64,000 bases of DNA, taken from the NCBI RefSeq assembly GCF_021653975.1, contig NZ_JAJKFK010000010.1, positions 186,001 through 250,000 of the forward strand, read 5' to 3'. Position numbers and translations under genes: made by a program. The notes below the pieces were generated by a model that was not told the origin of the DNA, did not search any database, and was given only the letters and a program-made list of their open reading frames with translations. Below, in pieces: positions 1 to 7,704 of this stretch. Each line of letters starts with the position of its first letter. Positions within the stretch are counted from its first letter, which is position 1. Source of the stretch: Amycolatopsis sp. GM8 (GTDB lineage: Bacteria; Actinomycetota; Actinomycetes; Mycobacteriales; Pseudonocardiaceae).

Positions 1-192
1 GCGGTCATCTACGCGACGATGATCGTCACGCTCACCGGGATCGTCGTGTTCGGCGTCGAGTTCTTCGGCGAGCCGCAGTGGCGCACCCCGAACCCGGCGA
101 AGTTCCTCGCGTTCAACCTGCCGTACGTGCTGGTGCCGCTCCTGCTACTGGTGCGCATGCGCAAGCCGGCGCCCTTCACCCGCCGGTTCTGA
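1..192 (+). CDS. C-terminal end of an unidentified membrane protein (cut by window start)
   Basis: Only the last 63 codons are inside the window, in frame from base 1 to a TGA at 190-192. The fragment has two hydrophobic segments, about residues 1-20 (AVIYATMIVTLTGIVVFGVE) and 38-52 (FLAFNLPYVLVPLLLL), joined by a short polar loop. It ends in a basic tail, RMRKPAPFTRRF, as expected for a cytoplasmic C-terminus. It is clearly the end of a polytopic membrane protein, but too little is visible to name a family. The next gene, on the minus strand, converges on it with a 29-base gap. Confidence 0.6.
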   Translation, partial: AVIYATMIVTLTGIVVFGVEFFGEPQWRTPNPAKFLAFNLPYVLVPLLLLVRMRKPAPFTRRF

Positions 193-221
193 CGCGGCGG
201 AAGCCCCACCCCGGCAGCCCG

Positions 222-872
222 CTAAGTGCCGGTACTCATCGTGATCCGCCACAGCCGGCGCGGCAGGTCGCCTTCGCTGAACGGATGCACTTCGCGCAGC
301 CGCCAGCCTTCGGCGAGTGCGTCGACCAGCTCGCGAGAGAAGAAGTGCACGGCGAAGCCACCGTGCTCGAAGATGTCGTCGCCGTGGGCGACACCGGCGC
401 CGTAGTGCGCGTCGCCGGTGTGCCGCACGGTGTAGACGAAGGTGCCGCCGGGCACGAGCACACGCCGGACCTCGGCGACGGCGGTGTGGATCTGCGGTGT
501 GGTCAACGCCATACACAACAGCATGTGTGCGAACACCCCGTCGACGGAGGAATCGGGCAGCGGCAACGGATCGCGCACGTCGTGCTCGTGCGTGTGCACC
601 CGCTCGTCCCCTGCGGCCGCCTTCCGCAGTTGGGCGAGACCGGTCGCGCTGAAGTCCGTGGCGTGCACGACGAAGCCGCGGCGGGCGAAGAACAGTGCGT
701 CCCGGCCGTGCCCGGCGCCCAGCTCCAGCACCGTTTTCGCGCCGGCGAAGACCCCGGCGGCGTACACGGCGGGCGCGGACGGCTCCGCGCCGTACATACC
801 GGGGTGCTCGTCGTAGGTGCGCTGCCAGTGCCGGCGCTGCGCCGCCGCGAGGTCTTCGTCCTGTTCGGCCAT
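222..872 (-). CDS. class I SAM-dependent methyltransferase
   Basis: The protein has 216 residues and a Rossmann-type methyltransferase core. Motif I is VLELGAGHGRDAL (about 48-60), followed by the acidic residue of strand 2 in VVHATDFS (D73). Later come DVRDPLPLPDSSVDGVFAH and the post-motif LVPGGTFVYTVRH, the usual order for the Methyltransf_25/11 families. The substrate cannot be read from the sequence. I chose the ATG at 870-872 because a GAAGGG ribosome site lies just upstream and the SAM core begins about 45 residues later. The frame stays open back to 1061, but that would add about 63 low-complexity residues overlapping the divergent exporter promoter. It is divergent from the MFS exporter, with about 140 bases between the starts. 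Confidence 0.85.
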   Translation of the reverse strand: MAEQDEDLAAAQRRHWQRTYDEHPGMYGAEPSAPAVYAAGVFAGAKTVLELGAGHGRDALFFARRGFVVHATDFSATGLAQLRKAAAGDERVHTHEHDVRDPLPLPDSSVDGVFAHMLLCMALTTPQIHTAVAEVRRVLVPGGTFVYTVRHTGDAHYGAGVAHGDDIFEHGGFAVHFFSRELVDALAEGWRLREVHPFSEGDLPRRLWRITMSTGT

Positions 873-1015
873 ATTGCGCCCTTCGTGACCGCGGAAATTG
901 TGCGCTGCGGCGGATTTGCGCTGTTCCACCACCGTAGTGAGCTTGCCTTCACGTGGTGCGATCGGCTGGAATCGGTGTCGGTGGATACTTGCTGACGCTA
1001 AGGAGTTGAGGGCGC

Positions 1016-2722
1016 GTGGCCGCGGCGGACGTGCGTGGGGATCGGTACAAATGGGTGGCACTGACCAATACGACGATCGGCGTGCTGCTCGCCACGATCG
1101 ACTCGTCGATCATGCTGATCGCGATGCCGGACATCTTCCGTGGCATCCACCTCGACCCGCTGTTGCCGGAGAACAGCTTCTACCTGCTCTGGATGATCCT
1201 CGGCTACCTCGTGACCAGCAGTGTGCTGGTGGTCAGCGTCGGGCGGCTCGGTGACCTGTTCGGCCGGGTCAAGATGTACAACCTCGGGTTCGTCATCTAC
1301 ACCTTCGCCTCGCTCCTGCTCACCATCGACTGGATGACCGGGCACCCCGGCGCGATCTGGCTCTTGGTGTGGCGGATCGTGCAGGGGGTCGGCGGCGCGT
1401 TCCTGGTCGGCAACGCCGGCGCGATCCTCACCGACGCGTTCCCGGCCGGCCAGCGCGGGCTGGCGCTGGGCATCAACAACGTCGCCGGGATCAGCGGCAC
1501 GTTCATCGGGCTCGTCCTGGGCGGGCTGCTCGCCCCGATCAGCTGGCGGCTGGTGTTCCTGATCTCCGTGCCGTGCGGGGTGTTCGGCGCGGTCTGGGCC
1601 TACCGGCGGCTGCGCGACGTCTCACGCCGCTCCGGTGAGCCGATCGACTGGCTGGGCAACATCACGTTCGCGGTCGGGCTGATCCTGGTGATGGTCGGCA
1701 TCACCAGCGGCATCCAGCCCTACGGCGGGCACACGATGGGCTGGACGAGCCCGCTCGTCATGGGCAGCCTCGCGGTCGGGGTCGCGCTGCTGATCGCCTT
1801 CGGGATCATCGAGACCCGGGTGCGGTTCCCGATGTTCCGCCTGCCGCTGTTCAAGATCCGCGCGTTCACGTTCGGCACGCTGTCCACGTTCCTGTCCGCG
1901 CTCGGCCGCGGCGGGCTGATGTTCATGCTGATCATCTGGCTGCAGGGGATCTGGCTGCCGTTGCACGGCTACAGCTTCGAGGAGACCCCGCTGTGGGCGG
2001 GCATCTACATGCTGCCGCTGACGATCGGTTTCCTTGCCGCGGGGCCGGTTTCGGGCTACCTGTCCGACCGGTTCGGGGCGCGGCCGTTCGCCACCTCCGG
2101 GATGCTCGGCGCGGCGCTCACGTTCGTCCTGCTGGAGTTGCTGCCGATCGACTTCTCGTATCCGGCGTTCGCGGCGATCCTGCTGCTGAACGGGCTCGCG
2201 ATGGGCTGTTTCGCGTCGCCGAACCGGGCAGCGGTGATGAACAGCCTGCCGGCGGGCGACCGCGGCGCCGGTGGCGGGATGAACTCGACCTTCCAGAACT
2301 CGGCGCAGGTGTTCTCGATCGGGATCTTCTTCTCGCTGATGATCGCCGGGCTCGCCGCGACCCTGCCCTCGGCGCTGACCGCCGGCCTCTCCGCGCACCA
2401 CGTGCCCGCCGCGGCGACCGCGCAGGTGGCGGGCAGCCCGCCGGTGTCGGTGCTGTTCGCCGCGTTCCTCGGCTACAACCCGATGGAACATCTGTTGGGG
2501 GACAACGTGATCTCGCAGCTGCCGCCCGCGGACGCGGCGGCGCTGACCGGGCACTCGTTCTTCCCGGAGCTCATCGCGGGACCGTTCGACTCGGGCCTGC
2601 ACATCGCGTTCGGGTTCGCCATCGCCGCCTGCCTGATCGCCGCCGGAGCAAGCGCTTTCCGCGGCAGCCGCTATGTGGCGGAGCTGGAGACTCCCGTGCT
2701 GTCACAAGGAAAAGCCTCCTGA
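1016..2722 (+). CDS. MFS transporter, DHA2-type (14 TM segments)
   Basis: This 568-residue, strongly hydrophobic protein looks like a drug:H+ antiporter of the DHA2 (EmrB/QacA) group. TM1 carries DSSIMLIAMP, matching the D-x-T/S-I-V-x-x-A-L-P signature of that group. The MFS motif A loop between TM2 and TM3 is GRLGDLFGRVKMY, and the long hydrophobic profile fits 14 rather than 12 segments. The GTG at 1016 is preceded by AAGGAG at about 1000-1005. The gene is divergent from the methyltransferase and ends in a strong hairpin. The substrate is unknown; export of a toxic small molecule is the usual role of the family. Confidence 0.88.
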   Translation: MAAADVRGDRYKWVALTNTTIGVLLATIDSSIMLIAMPDIFRGIHLDPLLPENSFYLLWMILGYLVTSSVLVVSVGRLGDLFGRVKMYNLGFVIYTFASLLLTIDWMTGHPGAIWLLVWRIVQGVGGAFLVGNAGAILTDAFPAGQRGLALGINNVAGISGTFIGLVLGGLLAPISWRLVFLISVPCGVFGAVWAYRRLRDVSRRSGEPIDWLGNITFAVGLILVMVGITSGIQPYGGHTMGWTSPLVMGSLAVGVALLIAFGIIETRVRFPMFRLPLFKIRAFTFGTLSTFLSALGRGGLMFMLIIWLQGIWLPLHGYSFEETPLWAGIYMLPLTIGFLAAGPVSGYLSDRFGARPFATSGMLGAALTFVLLELLPIDFSYPAFAAILLLNGLAMGCFASPNRAAVMNSLPAGDRGAGGGMNSTFQNSAQVFSIGIFFSLMIAGLAATLPSALTAGLSAHHVPAAATAQVAGSPPVSVLFAAFLGYNPMEHLLGDNVISQLPPADAAALTGHSFFPELIAGPFDSGLHIAFGFAIAACLIAAGASAFRGSRYVAELETPVLSQGKAS

Positions 2723-2729
2723 AACGGGA

Positions 2730-2758
2730 AACGCCGCCCCGGCTGCCGGGGCGGCGTT
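2730..2758. terminator. strong bidirectional hairpin between convergent genes
   Basis: A perfect 13-bp stem (AACGCCGCCCCGG and its complement) closes on a 3-base loop. It starts 7 bases after the stop of the MFS gene and 16 bases before the stop of the convergent repeat-protein gene. The arm ends are AA and TT on the two strands, so it can serve both transcripts. Confidence 0.8.
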
Positions 2759-2774
2759 CTCCGTTGTGTAGCCC

Positions 2775-4415
2775 TCAGGCGGGGGGCGGTTGCTGACCCT
2801 GGGCGGCGGGATCGGGGTGCTCCGCGCGCCACTTCTCGTCCGAGGAGTTCCAGGCCGCCTCGGCCTGCATCTGGATGTCGGTCATCTGCCGGTCCACCTG
2901 CACGATGTCCTTGCCGACCCAGCCGGCCCAGTTCTTGGTGCTCTTGGCGTCCGACATGGTCTTGAGGATCTCGTAGGCCTTCAGCTGGGCCGGGTTGACC
3001 GGACGGCCGGCCGCCGCGTCCTCCGCGGCCTTCTTCGACCAGGCCTTGAGCTTGTCGTCGACGTACTTGACCTTCGCCCAGCTGTCCTTGAAGTTGCCCT
3101 TCAGCCAGTTCTCGTGCTTCTTCAGCACCGCGATTTCCTGCGGCTTCAAGGCGGACGCCGGATCGGGCACGTTGGTGTTCGCCGGCGGCGGGGTCTCCTC
3201 GTGCGGCGTGTTCCCGGACGGCGTGGTCTCGTCGTGCGCCGGCGGTGTCTCGTCGTGGGGGCTGGCCGGAGGAGTCTCGTCGTGGGGACTGGCTGGCGGT
3301 GTTTCGTCGTGCGGGCTCGCCGGCGGTGTCTCGTCGTGGGGAGTGTTCGGGGTGTCGTGCGGCGTGGCCGGTGGCGTCTCGTGCGGCGGGTTGAAGTGGT
3401 TGTCCGCCGCGAGCCACGTGTCGAACGGGTCGTCCTCGTGCTGGCCGGCCGGCGGTGTCTCGTCGTGGGGACTGGCCGGAGGTGTCTCGTCGTGCGGAGT
3501 CGCGGGTGGTGTTTCGTCGTGCGGGCTGGCCGGTGGCGTTTCGTCGTGGGGGGTGTTCGGGGTGTCGTGCGGCGTGGCCGGCGGGGTCTCGTGCGGCGTG
3601 CCACCGCCGGTGTGCGGCACCGGGGTCATCTCGTGCGCGCTGCCCGGCCGCGGCGTGGCACCCTTGCCGGTCTTCGCCAGGTCCGCCAGCCGCTTGGCCA
3701 CGCGGCCGCCGAACGAGATCACCTTCGCCAGTTTCGCCATCATCGCGGCCACCTGGACGGTCGCCGTGATGACGCATTTGGTCACCCCGACCACGATCGA
3801 GGCGCCGAACGTGATGATCGCCGTCGCCAGCGCGACCAGCATGGTGGCGATGATGTCGCCGAGCACCGTCGTGATCATGTCGCGGACCAGCGTGCGCACC
3901 GCGGCGACGAGCGCGCCGGTGGTCTTGACCACGTACCCGGCGATGTCGACCGAGTGGCCGGCCTCGTCGACCTGGGCCTTGTGCCCTTCCATCCGGGTCT
4001 TGAAGCTGTCGTAGCCGGAGCCCTGCCACTGGGTGATCTGGGCCGTCAGCGCGGAATCCAGGTCCTTCCCGGCATTGCGGAGGTCCTCGGCGATCGTGTG
4101 CAGCTCCTCGGCGAGCTTGTTCACCCCCGCCGGGTCCCCGGCGACCCAGTCGAGCGGTTTCTTGAGGAACGAGATGTGCTCGATCAGCCAGCCCAGTCCC
4201 GCGGCGATCAGTTTGGCGAGCGGGTCCAGCGCGAACGCGACGGTGTCCAGCACCGCGCTGGCCACGTTGATACCCAGCTCGACCCCGATCGCGGCCGCGT
4301 CGGCGCCGTGCGCGTTCTTGATCTCGTCGGCCGAGATCGCCACCTGGTGCCAGCTGTCGATGACCCCGGCGCCGCTCGTCGAGTTCGACGAGGTGATCGG
4401 TTCTACAACGGTCAC
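2775..4415 (-). CDS. WXG100-like protein with PHDETPPA repeats, probable type VII secretion substrate
   Basis: The 546-residue protein has an N-terminal helical region with a W-x-G turn (WQGSGYDSF, about 130-138), the hallmark of WXG100/ESX-type modules. A hydrophobic, Ala/Val-rich helical stretch follows (about 178-225). Next comes a low-complexity linker made of two copies of a PHETPPAT...PHDETPPAS block (about 273-323 and 344-400), separated by a unique Trp-containing insert. The protein ends in a charged helical domain (about 415-546) that I do not recognise. The GTG start overlaps the stop of the upstream 110-residue gene as GTGA. Architecture and neighbours suggest a WXG100-linked surface or effector protein. 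No ESX core genes (EccC, EccD) are in the window and the C-terminal activity is unknown. Confidence 0.7.
   Translation of the reverse strand: MTVVEPITSSNSTSGAGVIDSWHQVAISADEIKNAHGADAAAIGVELGINVASAVLDTVAFALDPLAKLIAAGLGWLIEHISFLKKPLDWVAGDPAGVNKLAEELHTIAEDLRNAGKDLDSALTAQITQWQGSGYDSFKTRMEGHKAQVDEAGHSVDIAGYVVKTTGALVAAVRTLVRDMITTVLGDIIATMLVALATAIITFGASIVVGVTKCVITATVQVAAMMAKLAKVISFGGRVAKRLADLAKTGKGATPRPGSAHEMTPVPHTGGGTPHETPPATPHDTPNTPHDETPPASPHDETPPATPHDETPPASPHDETPPAGQHEDDPFDTWLAADNHFNPPHETPPATPHDTPNTPHDETPPASPHDETPPASPHDETPPASPHDETPPAHDETTPSGNTPHEETPPPANTNVPDPASALKPQEIAVLKKHENWLKGNFKDSWAKVKYVDDKLKAWSKKAAEDAAAGRPVNPAQLKAYEILKTMSDAKSTKNWAGWVGKDIVQVDRQMTDIQMQAEAAWNSSDEKWRAEHPDPAAQGQQPPPA
3216..3599 (-). 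repeat. intragenic repeat: two copies of a PHDETPPAS-based block
   Basis: Within the 546-residue WXG100-like gene, the 27-base unit encoding PHDETPPAS or PHDETPPAT recurs in tandem in two blocks (3447-3599 and 3216-3386). Each block opens with the same variant units, PHETPPAT and PHDTPNT, and then continues with PHDETPPA units. The second block therefore looks like a segmental duplication of the first. A short unique segment containing DPFDTWLAADNHF separates them. The repeat is rich in Pro, His, Asp and Glu and should be extended and disordered. Confidence 0.85.
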
Positions 4416-4744
4416 TGCCCCAGCTCCTTAGCGAAGTCGCCCAGTCCGGCCAGCGCGGCGTCGTCCTGGTTCTTGTAGGCATCCGCGGCCTTGACGGTCG
4501 TGCTGGCGACGTCCGTGATGTCCTGGGACGCCTTGGTGACGTTGTCACCGACCGCGGCCAGCGCGATCCGCGCGGGGATGGCGAGGATCTGCGCGAGGAA
4601 GATGCCGAACGCGTTGATGTCGCCACCGTTGGCGGCGTGCACGGCGTCCGAGGATTTCTTGACCGCGGGCGCGGTGGTGTTCGTCAGGTACTCGCCGAAC
4701 TTGTGCAGTTCCGCGGGATCGACCTTGTACGCGTCTCCGGCCAC
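4412..4744 (-). CDS. WXG100/ESX-like small helical protein
   Basis: This 110-residue, Ala-rich helical protein begins VAGDAYKVDPAELHKFGEYL. Two long helices (about 8-40 and 60-100) are joined by a short turn around GGDINAFG, the size and layout of excreted ESX/WXG100 proteins (ESX-1 EspB or Pfam DUF6317-like small partners). A canonical WXG is not present; INAFG occupies the turn. The GTG at 4742-4744 has an AGGAGAG ribosome site directly upstream. Extending to the upstream ATG would overlap the preceding gene with an Arg-rich nonsense stretch. It lies 10 bases after the YbaB-like gene and its stop overlaps the start of the large repeat protein, so the three genes are one operon. Confidence 0.7.
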   Translation of the reverse strand: MAGDAYKVDPAELHKFGEYLTNTTAPAVKKSSDAVHAANGGDINAFGIFLAQILAIPARIALAAVGDNVTKASQDITDVASTTVKAADAYKNQDDAALAGLGDFAKELGQ

Positions 4745-4754
4745 CGTTTCTCTC

Positions 4755-5273
4755 CTACCAGGGGTTGTTGTCCTCGTCCTCGTCGTCCACCGGCGCGGGG
4801 CGCGTGGGGCGGCGGGGCGGCTGCGGGGCCTGCTGCCGCGGCTGAGACGGTGGCGGGGGCGGCGGCGGTGGCGGGGGAGGCGCAGGTGTGCCCTCCTGGT
4901 CATCTTCCTCGTCACTTTCGGGCACGAACTCCCGTAGTATCTCCATCGCCTGGGAGTCCGGGCCGACGAGATCGCCGAAGGCGCCGGACACCTCGGCGGA
5001 GACCCGCTGCTGCGCCTCGCCGATCAGCTTCATCACCATCGCGGAAAGCGCTTCCGGCGGCCGGCGGTAGGCGGCGGGCGTGAAGTGGATCTCCTGCAGG
5101 ACACCGCTCGCGTTGACGGTCACGGTGACGGCGCCGTCCGGGGCCCGCACAGTGGCGGACGCGGTGCGGAGGCGCTCCTGCACCTCCTCCGCCCTCGCCT
5201 TGATCTGCTGGAGCTCGGCGTCGAACGCGGCGAACGGGTCTCCATCGCCGCCGGGGGGTGCGAACTGAGTCAA
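4755..5273 (-). CDS. YbaB/EbfC-family protein with proline-rich acidic tail
   Basis: The N-terminal half (about residues 10-105) matches the YbaB/EbfC DNA-binding family: a first helix (AELQQIKARAEEVQERL), beta strands in AVTVTVNASGVLQEIHF, and a second long helix (LSAMVMKLIGEAQQRVSAEV). The C-terminus is a run of about 11 prolines, a Pro/Arg linker and an acidic end, DDEDEDNNPW. In actinobacteria such proteins often precede WXG100 genes, and here it heads a three-gene operon. I prefer the TTG at 5271-5273 because AAGGGA lies just upstream. An ATG at 5300 would add nine residues but has no visible ribosome site. Whether it binds DNA or acts as a secretion partner is not known. Confidence 0.7.
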   Translation of the reverse strand: MTQFAPPGGDGDPFAAFDAELQQIKARAEEVQERLRTASATVRAPDGAVTVTVNASGVLQEIHFTPAAYRRPPEALSAMVMKLIGEAQQRVSAEVSGAFGDLVGPDSQAMEILREFVPESDEEDDQEGTPAPPPPPPPPPPPSQPRQQAPQPPRRPTRPAPVDDEDEDNNPW

Positions 5274-5544
5274 TGTTTCCCTTGCCGCCAGGACGAACAT
5301 GAGCGCTGCGTAGTAGACCAGTGACGGCTGAACTTCCGGGGGCCTGCAGTTGAACGCCAGCTTGCGGCGGCGACTCGATACCCTGCGTGACCGCGGCGGC
5401 GGGGTGGCCGAACCGGGCGGCCGGCCACCAGGTGTCCGAAGTGGACGACGACATACCGGATCATTCGTAACACCCCGGTACGGACCGCCGACTGATGGTC
5501 GTCAGCGCGTGTCCAAACGCGACGGTCACAACCGGTGAGGGGTT

Positions 5545-6393
5545 ATGAAACGCAATCGCCGAAGACTCATGATGTTCACCCTGGTGGCGGCTGGCGCCAC
5601 GGCGTTGTCCGTGGCACCGGCGGCCGCGGCGCCGCCGTTCAGTTCGGCCGAGGTCAGTCCCGCGTCGGTCGCGCAGGGGGAGACCTTCACGGTCACCGAG
5701 CAGATCTACAACCCGCAGGACTTCACCGTCACGTTCGCCAAGGCGGCGCTCTACAGCACGCCGCGGGCGCTCACCGACATCGCGGATCTGGTGTCCTGCA
5801 CCGGAACGACGAGCGACTGCTTCGTCTACGGCAGCAGTTTCCGTGCCCCGGTCGGTGATTTGCCCGCCGGCGAGAGCCGGACGGTGACGTTCACCCTGCG
5901 CGCCAAGGCGGACGTCGACCCCGGCACCGTCACCCTGCAAACCCAGTTCGCCGGCGACAACTACGCGTTCGACACGCTCGGCGGTCCGGACCTCACGATC
6001 ACGGGCACGCCGCGCACCGCGGACATCGGTGTTGCGGTGAAGGCCTCGGCGCGCGGCTCGCAGATCACCTACACGATCACCGCGACCAACACCGGCCCCG
6101 GTGACGCGACCGGTGTCCGGCTGTCCGCGACCTACCCGTCCGGACTGAACTACGGCGGTTCGGCGACGTGCGCCCGTGTCGGCACGACCCGCCAGGTCAC
6201 CTGTGACATCGCCGCGCTGCCCTCTGGCACCAGCCGCACGGTCAGCTTCTCGGCGAACACCGGGCTGCTCACCCTGGGCCAGCTCACCACGACCGTGACC
6301 CGGCAGGCGAGCACCCCGACGGATCCCCAGGCCGCCAACGACACGGCGAGCGCCACCTGCAACGCGCTGACGGGCCTGCTCGTCCACTGCTGA
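5545..6393 (+). CDS. secreted DUF11/CARDB-like beta-sandwich protein
   Basis: The 282-residue protein begins with a Sec signal peptide: basic MKRNRRR, hydrophobic MMFTLVAAGATALSV, and cleavage likely after PAAAA (about residue 29). Two Ig-like beta-sandwich regions follow. The second (about 155-270) has the DUF11 pattern ITYTITATNTGPGDATGVRL followed by SGTSRTVSFSAN. Three cysteine pairs could form disulphides. There is no LPXTG motif or C-terminal membrane helix, so it is probably released or loosely wall-bound. GAGG in GGTGAGGGGTT precedes the ATG. The gene is divergent from the YbaB/WXG100 operon with a 270-base gap in which I see no clear promoter. A DUF11 fold suggests a structural or adhesive role, not an enzyme. 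Confidence 0.75.
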   Translation: MKRNRRRLMMFTLVAAGATALSVAPAAAAPPFSSAEVSPASVAQGETFTVTEQIYNPQDFTVTFAKAALYSTPRALTDIADLVSCTGTTSDCFVYGSSFRAPVGDLPAGESRTVTFTLRAKADVDPGTVTLQTQFAGDNYAFDTLGGPDLTITGTPRTADIGVAVKASARGSQITYTITATNTGPGDATGVRLSATYPSGLNYGGSATCARVGTTRQVTCDIAALPSGTSRTVSFSANTGLLTLGQLTTTVTRQASTPTDPQAANDTASATCNALTGLLVHC

Positions 6394-6407
6394 TCCACTC
6401 CCCGAAG

Positions 6408-6436
6408 CGCCCACGCGGGTTCCGCCCGCGTGGGCG
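6408..6436. terminator. bidirectional hairpin between convergent genes
   Basis: A perfect 12-bp stem (CGCCCACGCGGG and its complement) closes on the 5-base loop TTCCG. It starts 15 bases after the DUF11-protein stop and ends 2 bases before the stop codon of the convergent small membrane protein gene. It therefore probably serves both transcripts. A short TT follows on the plus strand. Confidence 0.75.
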
Positions 6437-6437
6437 T

Positions 6438-6632
6438 TCAGCGTGCCCGGTAGGCGGCGACCACGCAGGCGAGCGCGATGGCGGCCAGCAGGGACGCCAC
6501 CGTCCACGCCCACCACGCGGTCATGCTGACCGCGAGGTAGACCTGCATGCCGGCGGTGACCGTGAAGATCAGCGCGCACAGCAGCCACCACCAGCGGTAC
6601 CGCGTGGGCGCGGCGCCGGAGTCGACGTGCAT
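6438..6632 (-). CDS. small two-TM membrane protein, unknown function
   Basis: The protein has 64 residues: a short polar N-terminus, a first membrane segment (about 13-34, YRWWWLLCALIFTVTAG) and a second (about 38-60, AWWAWTVASLLAAIALACVV), ending in YRAR. The positive C-terminus suggests both ends face the cytoplasm. The family is not recognised. The coding status is supported by the hydrophobic pattern and by the terminator hairpin 2 bases past its stop. Confidence 0.6.
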   Translation of the reverse strand: MHVDSGAAPTRYRWWWLLCALIFTVTAGMQVYLAVSMTAWWAWTVASLLAAIALACVVAAYRAR

Positions 6633-6784
6633 GACGCATCACCTCGGGCTGTTGGGTATGCCCGAGTTATCGGTGTGGGGCCGCGCGTGTTACGCGCTCC
6701 GTGTCCGGGGCGGGTTCAGTGGTGAACGGATGGCGGCTAACGCGTGCTGCTCGACAACTGTCCACATCGGACGTCGCCGGTACT

Positions 6785-7597
6785 GTGAGCCTCGTGGCGG
6801 TGATGGTCGAACGCGGTGTGCTCGACGTCGGGATGGACCTGTGGCAGCTGGGCGAGGTCACCGTGTTCCGCACCTGGTCCGCCGGAATCCGCTTGCCGCA
6901 CACGGTGAAGCAGGCCCCGCACGAGCCCATCGTCGCGCTGGCCGTGCCGGAGGCGGGTACCGTGGCGCAGCCCTCCGGCGCGCTCCTGATGACGGAACTG
7001 GCGTCGTCCCACGACTTTTCCTGGATCGGGCACGGCGCCGCGCGGTGCGTCCAGATCCCGCTGTCCAGCCTGGGTTTGCCGGTGGAGGTGGCGCGGCGGG
7101 CCGGTGCCGCGCTGCGGACGAGCCCGCTGTATCGCCTGGTGGCCCGGCATGTGGCCGAGGTGACCCGTGATCCGGACGCGCTCGTCCCGGTGGGCGCGAG
7201 CGTGGGCGCCGCGACGGTCGAGCTGGCGCGGGCGCTGCTGGTGTCGGCGGGCCGGCCCGACGCCCTCGCCGGTCCGCTCCTGGCGCGGGTCCGCGGTTAC
7301 GTCCGGGCCCATCTGGCCGACCCGGCGCTGCGCCCGGCGACGATCGCCAAGGCGCACAACATTTCCGTGCGACACCTGTACAAACTCTGTGCCGACGCCG
7401 GTTTCAGCCTGGAACAGTGGATCATCGGCGAGCGCCTGGAGGGGGCCAGGGCGGAGCTCGCGCAGGGTGGCCCGGGGCGGCCGGTCGCCGAGGTGGCGCG
7501 GCAGTGGGGGTTCACCGATCCGACCCATTTCAGCCGCCGGTTCCGGGCTGCCTATGGCGTTTCGGCGCGGGAATGGCGGGCGGCGCATTCGCACTGA
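6785..7597 (+). CDS. AraC/XylS-family transcriptional regulator
   Basis: The C-terminal third (about residues 170-268) is a double helix-turn-helix AraC domain. The first HTH lies around PATIAKAHNISVRHLYKLCADAG, and the second contains EVARQWGFTDPTHFSRRFRAAYGVSAREWR, a clear match to the family signature. The N-terminal part resembles the AraC-binding-like (AraC_binding_2) ligand domain with TWSAGIRLPHT. The frame is open back to 6701, and GTGs at 6785 and 6797 and an ATG at 6803 are all possible starts. No strong ribosome site decides, so the N-terminus is uncertain by up to about 28 residues. The target is unknown; the neighbouring stress-protein gene has its own ribosome site and is not obviously co-transcribed. 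Confidence 0.8.
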   Translation: MSLVAVMVERGVLDVGMDLWQLGEVTVFRTWSAGIRLPHTVKQAPHEPIVALAVPEAGTVAQPSGALLMTELASSHDFSWIGHGAARCVQIPLSSLGLPVEVARRAGAALRTSPLYRLVARHVAEVTRDPDALVPVGASVGAATVELARALLVSAGRPDALAGPLLARVRGYVRAHLADPALRPATIAKAHNISVRHLYKLCADAGFSLEQWIIGERLEGARAELAQGGPGRPVAEVARQWGFTDPTHFSRRFRAAYGVSAREWRAAHSH

Positions 7598-7704
7598 CGA
7601 TCGGCGCAGGGCCGAAAGTCCTCGTGGATCGGGGCCGAACGCCTGCGGCGGGGCCGCCGCGCCGCCCCTACCGTCGGGGTGGGGTGGTGGAAGGGCAGCG
7701 GAGC

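Noticed and set aside
2790..4478. 562-codon plus-strand open frame opposite the WXG100/repeat gene
   Set aside because: It is a shadow of the real minus-strand gene: Arg/Val/Leu-rich with no domain, no ribosome site, and antisense to a clear WXG and repeat protein.
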